Source of the DNA: Macrostomum hystrix
Lineage: Eukaryota; Platyhelminthes; Macrostomidae
Assembly (NCBI GenBank): GCA_950097015.1
Contig: CATNEN010000029.1
Span: forward strand, 4,483,501 to 4,547,500
DNA: 64,000 nucleotides
Reading direction: 5' to 3'
The position numbers were made by a program, and so were the translations under genes. Below, in pieces: positions 10,901 to 19,900 of the stretch; within the stretch, counting starts at the first letter, position 1, and every line of letters starts with the position of its first letter. The notes beneath the pieces are model-generated. The model had not been told where the DNA came from, made no database searches, and worked only from the letters and a program-made list of their open reading frames with translations.

Positions 10901-13900
10901 CGATTCTTGTCTCCTGCTTTGATTCTTGTCTCCTGCTCTGATTCTTGTCTCCTGCTTCGATTCTTGTCTCCTGCTTCGATTCATGTCTCCTGCTTCGATT
11001 CTTGTCTCCTGCTTCGATTCTGGTCTCCTGCTTTGATTCTTGTCTCCTGCTTCGATTCTTGTCTCCTGCTTCGATTCTAGTCTCCTGCTCTGATTCTTGT
11101 CTCCTGCTTCGATTCATGTCTCCTGCTTCGATTCTTGTCTCCTGCTTCGATTCATGTCTCCTGCTTTGATTCTAGTCTCCTGCTTTGATTCTTGTCTCCT
11201 GCTTCGATTCTTGTTTTCTGCTTCGGTTCTTGTCTCCTGCTTCGATTCATGTCTCCTGCTTCGATTCTTGTCTCCTGCTTCGATTCTTGTCTCCTGCTTC
11301 GATTCTTGTCTCCTGCTTCGATTCTTGTCTCCTGCTTCGATTCTTGTCTCCTGCTTCGATTCTTGTCTCCTGCTTCGATTCTTGTCTCCTGCTTTGATTC
11401 TTGTCTCCTGCTCTGATTCTTGTCTCCTGCTTCGATTCTTGTCTCCTGCTTCGATTCATGTCTCCTGCTTCGATTCTTGTCTCCTGCTTCGATTCTTGTC
11501 TCCTGCTTCGATTCTTGTCTCCTGCTTCGATTCTTGTCTCCTGCTTTGATTCTTGTCTCCTGCTCTGATTCTTGTCTCCTGCTTCGATTCTTGTCTCCTG
11601 CTTCGATTCATGTCTCCTGCTTCGATTCTTGTCTCCTGCTTCGATTCTGGTCTCCTGCTTTGATTCTTGTCTCCTGCTTCGATTCTTGTCTCCTGCTTCG
11701 ATTCTAGTCTCCTGCTCTGATTCTTGTCTCCTGCTTCGATTCATGTCTCCTGCTTCGATTCTTGTCTCCTGCTTCGATTCTTGTCTCCTGCTTCGATTCT
11801 AGTCTCCTGCTTGGATAGAGTGCCAGTGCACCCAGCCCTCCTGCAACTATTATCATTAGCCCAGTTAGAACAGATACGGTCAGTGTACGGCTGTTCAGTC
11901 CATGGACTCGGACTCGGCACTCCCACCCGAATTTCTACCCCAGCTGTTGCTGAAAACCATTTTTAAAGTGATTGTATCTTATTGCTCAAGGACAAAAGAA
12001 GATTGAGATTCGAACTCCCGACGTCTGGTTCAAAATTCCGAAGCTTTAAACACCATAGGCTGCGTTGTAGTTGGTTTCTTGCGTACAAAAATGTTATTCT
12101 AACTAATTCCAATTTAGTGGATTGTTCAACAGTGTTTTTTTGTAGTGCAGCATGCCACTAAAACTGTGTCAGTCTGTGCCATTGTGTTTACTTTTGCCCG
12201 GGTGGCCCACAACAGGCCCCGCCTCCTCCTCCCCATTGCGAGTTGCTGAAAAATAAACTTAAAAAATGCCGGCCGACGTGAGCGAGCCTGTCAGACAAGA
12301 CTGGAATGGGGAGTGCCAGGGAGTGATGACGAGCAGCCTCCAACTGAAATCCTCCCCCAACTACTTGATTGGCAGGTAATAAAAAGTAGTTTAGAGTGGG
12401 GGGCAGAAGCAGCGGCAGCTGTAGCACTGCTTGAAATTGTCTTCAATTTGAAACTTTTTTTACTTGAGTGCAACAATATACGAGCGTACCCTGACACCTC
12501 GTCAATCTCTCACTGTCTAAAAAAGTATTTTTAAAAAGCATTTACCTTTGCAGGCACAGGCGAGTCAGGCAAGTCGACAATTAGGAAACAGATGCAAATT
12601 ATTCATATTAACGGCTTCAGCAGCAAGTGAGTCTGGGGAATATGCCACATTTTCCGGTAGCTATCTATGGGCCAGTACGGGATCGATGGGATGATTCGGG
12701 ATCTATGGGCCAGTTCGGGATCGATGGGATGATTCGGGATCTATGGGCCAGTACGGGATCGATGGGATAATTCTGGATCTATGGGCCAGTTCGGGATCGA
12801 TGGGATGATTCGGGATCTATGGGCCAGTACGGGATCGATGGGATGACTCGGGATCTATGGGCCAGTTCGGGATCGATGGGATAATTCTGGATCTATGAGC
12901 CAGTTCGGGATCGATGGGATGATTCGGGATCTATGGGCCAGTTCGGGATCGATGGGAAATTCTGGATCTATGGGCCAGTTCGGGATCGATGGGATGATTC
13001 GTGATCTATGGGCCAGTACGGGATCGATGGGATGACTCGGGATCTATGGGCCAGTTCGGGATCGATGGGATGATTCGGGATCTATGAGCCAGTTCGGGAT
13101 CGATGGGATGATTTGGGATCTATGGGCCAGTTCAGGATCGATTGGATGATTCGGGATCTATGAGCCAGTTCGGGATCGATGGGATGATTCGGGATCTATG
13201 AGCCAGTTCGGGATCGATGGGATGATTCGGGATCTATGGGCCAGTTCGGGATCGATGGGATGATTCGGGATCTATGGGCCAGTACGGGATCGATGGGATA
13301 ATTCTGGATCTATGGGCCAGTTCGGGATCGATGGGATGATTCGGGATCTATGGGCCAGTACGGGATCGATGGGATAATTCTGGATCTATGGGCCAGTTCG
13401 GGATCGATGGGATGATTCGGGATCTATGAGCCAGTTCGGGATCGATGGGATGATTTGGGATCTATGGGCCAGTTCAGGATCGATTGGATGATTCGGGATC
13501 TATGAGCCAGTTCGGGATCGATGGGATGATTCGGGATCTATGAGCCAGTTCGGGATCGATGGGATGATTCGGGATCTATGGGCCAGTTCGGGATCGATGG
13601 GATGATTCTGGATCTATGGGCCAGTTCGGGATTGTAGAATAATTTGAGATATTTTCTGAGATGTAAATTTTAAGTCGATCTTCTCTAAATTCGAATTTCA
13701 CTAAAAGTTTTTTGGGGAGTCGGTGGCAGAGCGGTTATCGCGTTTGCCTCTCGCACCAAGGTTCCTAAGTTCGATTCCACGGCGAGGCCACATTCATTTG
13801 GGGCGCAGCCGCGGAGAGAAGGCTTGGGGGCTTGTCGTGCAATTTATGTCCTTAAGGGCCAACCTCCAAGGCACAGTGAAGTGTACACTGCCTGACGATG

Positions 13901-16900
13901 AGAAAGTCAGGGCAGATGTACACACCTGTGTGCGTGTGTGCTCAGGAGTCAGCGAAATGGGCAGAATTGCCTCCTCGCTGGCTGCGGGTCTAGTGTCACC
14001 AAATGGTGTGCCACTGCCCACAGCCCTCCTGCAATTATTATTATTATTATTATAAATGTTGTTTAGTACCGAGGTTTATCGTATTTTTGCTAGAAGGGGA
14101 TTATTTAGTCTTCAAAAAGCAAAAAAATCCCCAGACAACATAATTGTTTTCAGAGAGCGCACCGAGAAGCTGGCTTACATGAGACGAAATATCCGGGACT
14201 CCATTGCTGTGAGAGAGAACGAGCTAGTCTTGATAATTTGAGCCATTTCAAATCTTAGGGTAAACTGTGAGCCACTATGACAAAGTGTCCTCGTCAGCTA
14301 ATTAGCATAATCAAAATTTACAGTGCATTGTGGCCGCTATGGATAAGCTGGGCATTGGCTATGCCACAGATTCCGGAGCCAGCCTTGGCGCCTGGATACT
14401 GCGCCTAATGGCTGAGAATCATGTGCACAACTCAGTGCAAGCCGATCAGGATCCGTTCGACTACTCTCAGAAGTTCTTCGATGCTGTTGAAACACTCTGG
14501 CAGGACGCAGGGGTGCAGGAGAGCTTTAAACACTCCAGCCGCTATCAGCTGATCGACTGCGCCAAGTAGTGAGTGCTCAAGTTGGGGAAATCACTGGTCA
14601 GGCCAGGAGAAAAATTGTGTCACAAGAAGAGAAACTGTGTGTCAGAGGAAGAGAAATCGTGGATCAGGATAACGTGGGTCAGAGGAGGAGAAATTGTGTG
14701 TCAGAGGAGGAGAAATCGTGTGTCAGAGGAGGAGAAATCGTGTGTCAGAGGAAGAGAAATCGTGGGTCAGAGGAAAATAAATCGTGTGTCAGAGGAGGAG
14801 AAATCGTGTGTCAGAGGAGGAGAAATCGTGTGTCAGAGGAAGAGAAATCGTGGGTCAGGATAAGAGAAATCGTGGGTCAGGATAACGTGGGTCAGAGGAG
14901 GAGAAATCGTGTGTCAGAGGAGGAGAAATCGTGTGTCAGAGGAGGAGAAATTGTGTGTCAGAGGAGGAGAAATCGTGTGTCAGAGGAATAGAATCGTAGG
15001 TCAGGATAGGAGAAATCGTGGGTCAGGATAACGTGGGTCAGGATAACGTGGGTCAGAGGAGGAGAAATCGTGTGTCAGAGGAGGAGAAATCGTGTGTCAG
15101 AGGAGGAGAAATCGTGTGTCAGAGGAAGAGAAATCGTGGGTCAGGATAAGAGAAATCGTGGGTCAGGATAGGAGAAATCGTGGGTCAGGATAACGTGGGT
15201 CAGAGGAGGAGAAATTGTGTGTCAGAGGAGGAGAAATCGTGTGTCAGAGGAGGAGAAATTGTGTGTCAGAGGAGGAGAAATCGTGTGTCAGAGGAATAGA
15301 ATCGTAGGTCAGGATAGGAGAAATCGTGGGTCAGGATAACGTGGGTCAGAGAAGGAGAAATCGTGTGTCAGAGGAGGAGAAATCGTGTGTCAGAGGAGGA
15401 GAAATCGTGTGTCAGAGGAATAGAAATCGTAGGTCAGGATAGGAGAAATCGTGGGTCAGGATAACGTGGGTCAGAGGAGGAGAAATCGTGTGTCAGAGGA
15501 ATAGAAATCGTGGGTCAGGATAGGAGAAATCGTGGGTCAGGATAACGTGGGTCAGAGGAGGAAAAATCGTGTGTCAGAGGAGGAGAAATCTAGGGCCAGG
15601 AAGACAGGAACTACGGTAGTTTAAAAAATACCTTTCTAACAGTTCTAATTACATTTTAAAAAGGAAACAGTTTAAATGAAACATTATACATTATACTTCG
15701 TTTTAAAAAGTGTTGGCATTTTTTGCCTTGACTAACGACAGCATGTGATAGCTTTGCTTTGGTTTGCTTTGGGTTCAGAGTCTGTTTTTCTACAGGATCA
15801 GTAGTTTCGGGTGTGGCCAGACATTTTCACAGCACATTCCTCTCTCCCAAATCTATTCCCTAGTCATTCCGTCCTCTACTCGTAATTAGTTAAAACTGCG
15901 CAAAACGGGGCGTTTTGGCGTAGAGCCTTAGGCGGCGAAAAAGTTAGCGAACAATTAAGATGTGCAAATCCGTCTGCCCGCCCATTGCCGGGCTCGCCTT
16001 TCTGAGACGAAGTTTCTAGAAGTCAAAGTTCATAGATTACAAAAACATTTTTAATGACTCATTTAAACTCTAAGCTGCTCGCGAACATCAATATGACTCT
16101 CGACTGCTCATGACCATCGATATCAGCTTCGACTGCTCATGGCCATCATTATCACTTAGACTGCTCATGACAATTGATATTACTCTCGACTGCTCATAAC
16201 CATCGATATGACTCTCGACTGCTCATGACCATTTATATGACTCTCGACTGCTCATAACCATCGATATTACTCTCGACTGCTCATAACCATCGATATGACT
16301 CTCGACTGCTCATAACCATCGATATGACTCTCGACTGCTCATAACCATCGATATGACTCTCGACTGCTCATGAAGATCGATTTGGCCTTCAGTTGCTCAC
16401 GATTAACTAGCGTAAATTGGCCCAGCTGCTCATATTCCAATAATTGCTTCAAACAGCTTTCAACCCTGGGCTGATCGTAACCCGAAAAATAATTTTCCTC
16501 TCCTAAAAATCTCGCAGCTTCCTCGATCGAGTGCACCTGTTTCGGGACGCGAACTACACCCCAACGGATCAGGACATCCTCCGCTGCCGAATCATGACAA
16601 ACGACATCTCCGACATCCAGTTCGACATCAAGGATGGGCATCACAGCGTCAAGTTTAGGTAATCCCGAATTTACTCTCGTTTCCCAGATCCCGATCCTTC
16701 TAATTTTTTCCAATTCCCTGATATCTCAGTCCCTATGAGTTCACATTTCTCATTTTAAGCCAAATAAATCCCAATTCTTCAAACTCAGTCCCTCATGTCC
16801 TAATCCCTCCAGTCTCAATACCTCGTTGCGACTTCTCAAGCCTTTAATTCCTAATCCACTATTTTCCGATCCCCTCGGAAACGCCTGTTAAATTCCAATA

Positions 16901-19900
16901 CCTGAAATAAAAATCACAAAATTGTATTCCCTCAAATCCCACTCCCACAAATCCCATCCTTTCAAATCCCACTCCCACAAATCCCATCCTTTCAAATCCC
17001 ACTCCCTCAAATCCCATCCCCTCAAATCCCACTCTCTCAAACCCCATCCCCTCAAATCCCACTCTCTCAAACCCCATCCCCTCAAATCCCACTCCCACAA
17101 ATCCCATTCTTTCAAATCCCACTCCCACAAATCCCATCCTTTCAAATCCCACTCCCTCAAATCCCACTCCCTCAAATCCCATCCCCTCAAATCCCACTCT
17201 CTCAAATCCCATCCCCTCAAATCCCACTCTCTCAAACCCCATCCCCTCAAATCCACTCTCTCAAACCCCATCCCCTCAAATCCCACTCTCTCAAACCCCA
17301 TCCCCTCAAATCCCACTCTCTCAAACCCCATCCCCTCAAATCCCACTCTCTCAAACCCCATCCCCTTAAATCCCACTCCCTCAAACCCCATCCCCTCAAA
17401 TCCCATTCTTTCAAATCCCACTCCCACAAATCCCACTCTCTCAAACCCCATCCCCTCAAATCCCACTGCCTCAAACCCCATCCCCTCAAATCCCACTCTC
17501 TCAAACCCCATCCCCTCAAATCCCACTCTCTCAAACCCCATCCCCTCAAATCCCATCCCCTCAAATCCCACTCTCTCAAACCCCATCCCCTCAAATTCCA
17601 CTCTCTCAAACCCCATCCCCTCAAATCCTACTCTGTCAAACCCCATCCCCTCAAATCCCACTCTCTCAAACCCCATCCCCTCAAATCCCACTCTCTCAAA
17701 TCCTATCCCCTCAAATCCCACTCTCTCAAACCCCATCCCCTCAAATCCCACTCTCTCAAACCCCATCCCCTCAAATCCCACTCTCTCAAACCCCATGCCC
17801 TCAAATCCCACTCCCTCGGAAACCGCTCCAACAATCCATGCTTCAGAGTGTTCGATGTTGGTGGTCAGAAGGGCGAACGGAAGAAGTGGATCCAGTGCTT
17901 CAACAATGTCACAGCCATTCTCTACCTGTGCGACGTGAGCAGCTTCGATCTCACACTCAAGGAGGACGTCGATTCTGACAGGCCGAAGAATCGGCTGCTG
18001 GAATTACCTGCAGGACGTGTCCATCCTGCTATTCATCAACAAGATCGACCAGCTGGAGGAAAAAGTTCGAGCGGGCAAGTCGATAAGGTCCATGATAAAG
18101 CACTGCCAGCAGGACCTGCAGCTTGAGCAGCGCGAGGCGGAGCAGGTAAAGTCGGGACAAACGGCGTTATCCGGCTTAGATACTGGGATTTGAAGGGAGG
18201 CTAATCCAAATCAGATACTGGGATTTGAAGGGAGGCTAATCCAAATCAGATACTGGGATTTGAAAGGAGGCTAATCTATCTCAGATACTGGGATTTGAAT
18301 GGAGGCTAATCTATCTCAGATACTGGGATTTGAATGGAGGCTAATCCATCTCAGATACTGGGATTTGAAGGGAGGCTAATCCATCTCAGATACTGGGATT
18401 TGAAGGGAGGCTAATCCATTTCAGATACTGGGATTTGAAGGGAGGCTAATCCATTTCAGATGCTGGGATTTGAAGGGAGGCTAATCTATTTCAGATACTG
18501 GGATTTGAAGGGAGGCTAATCCATTTCAGATGCTGGGATTTGAAGGGAGGCTAATCCATTTCAGATGCTGGGATTTGAAGGGAGGCTAATCCATTTCAGA
18601 TGCTGGGATTTGAAGGGAGGCTAATCCATCTCAGATACTGGGATTTGAAGGGAGGCTAATCCATTTCAGATACTGGGATTTGAAGGGAGGCTAATCCATT
18701 TCAGATGCTGGGATTTGAAGGGAGGCTAATCCATTTCAGATGCTGGGGTTTGAAGGGAGGCTAATCCATTTCAGATGCTGGGGTTTGAATGGAGGCTAAT
18801 CCATTTCAGATACTGGGATTTGAAGGGAGGCTAATCCATCTCAGATGCTGGGATTTGAATGGAGGCTAATCCATCTCAGATACTGGGATTTCATTAGTGG
18901 CTAATCCAGTTGAAACACTGGTTGAGTTTAAAAAGTCATGAATTTTCTTCCTTCATCGTACGATAAACTTTCCCTAATTCAACTAGCAACAAGAACAGGG
19001 CGACGGGTTGGCTGAAGCGCCAGCAAACGGTGGCGGCTCATCGAGGCATCACCATGTCAACAGCGGCGGTGGCGTTGGCAAGAAAAAGAATGTAGGCCCG
19101 ATCGATATTCGACAATTTGTTTGCCAGTTTGAGTTTGACCAGTACGAGCCGACTGGTGAGTCATACTAGAGGGCCTTTCTAGAAAACAATTTGTTTTGTA
19201 ATTTAGATAAGTGATTTTTTCTTATCAGTTTTGGAAAATGATCCATTTTTTTCATTTCCGAGAGGAGCCGCATGACTGGGTGATGTGAGAAATCCTAGGG
19301 ATTATCAAAAGCCTATGGGTAAATTTGGAATCTATGGGCAATATTTAGGATCATTAGGATAATCCCAGGTGTATATAAATGATTGAAAATACACTGCATA
19401 ATCAAATAGTCAATTTTGAGCATTCTAGGTTATGGATTATGGAGCATAAATTATGAATCTATGAGAAATTATGGATCTATTAGGAAATTATTGAAATGTA
19501 GGAAATTAATGGATCTGAGAAAATTATGAATCTGTGAAAATTATGGATCTGGGAAAATTATGGATCTGTGAAAATTATGAATCTGTGAAAATTATGGATC
19601 TGTGGAAATTTATGGATCTGTGGAAATTTATGGATCTGTGGAAATTTATGGATCTGTGGAAATTTATGGATCTGTGGAAATTTATGGATCTGTGGAAATT
19701 TATTGATCTGTAGGAAATTATGGATCTGTGAAAATTATGGATCTGTGGGAAATTATGGATCTATTGGGAGTTTATTGATCTATGGGGAAATTTTGGTTCC
19801 ATTCGAAATTATGGATCTGTGGGGAAATGCCTGGATTAACGAGAATATTTAGCAGCAATATTGAAAACTACTGCTGAACTTACTGATTTATGGACTTTTT

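Larger units (their letters stand above)
7968..12553 (+). other. Galpha intron 1 (4.6 kb)
   Basis: Ends TTTGCAG. It carries a 16-bp array, a 19-bp array, a SINE 3' fragment and a degenerate tRNA-like segment. The remaining single-copy parts (about 9271-9937 and 12066-12553) show no further exon. Confidence 0.8.

Noticed and set aside
9917..11802. Many 70-300-codon frames on both strands rich in Cys/Leu/Ser or Arg/Gln/Glu
   Set aside because: Products of the 19-bp repeat cycling through all frames.
13723..13800. Functional tRNA gene
   Set aside because: The A- and B-boxes are there, but the sequence continues into a SINE body and recurs with it; it is a SINE head.
13723..14055. 110-codon frame, and similar ones at 36539-37011, 49724-50047 and 51532-51801
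   Set aside because: All lie in SINE copies and are not maintained between copies.
16859..17811. Long frames reading [10 protein letters not shown] or [10 protein letters not shown] repeats
   Set aside because: They are the 30-bp intron array; the + frame merely runs into exon 6 in a different frame from the Galpha.
17954..17990. A 14-nt GT...AG 'micro-intron' in Galpha exon 6 that might rescue the frame
   Set aside because: Too short to splice, and its removal does not produce a frame matching the family.
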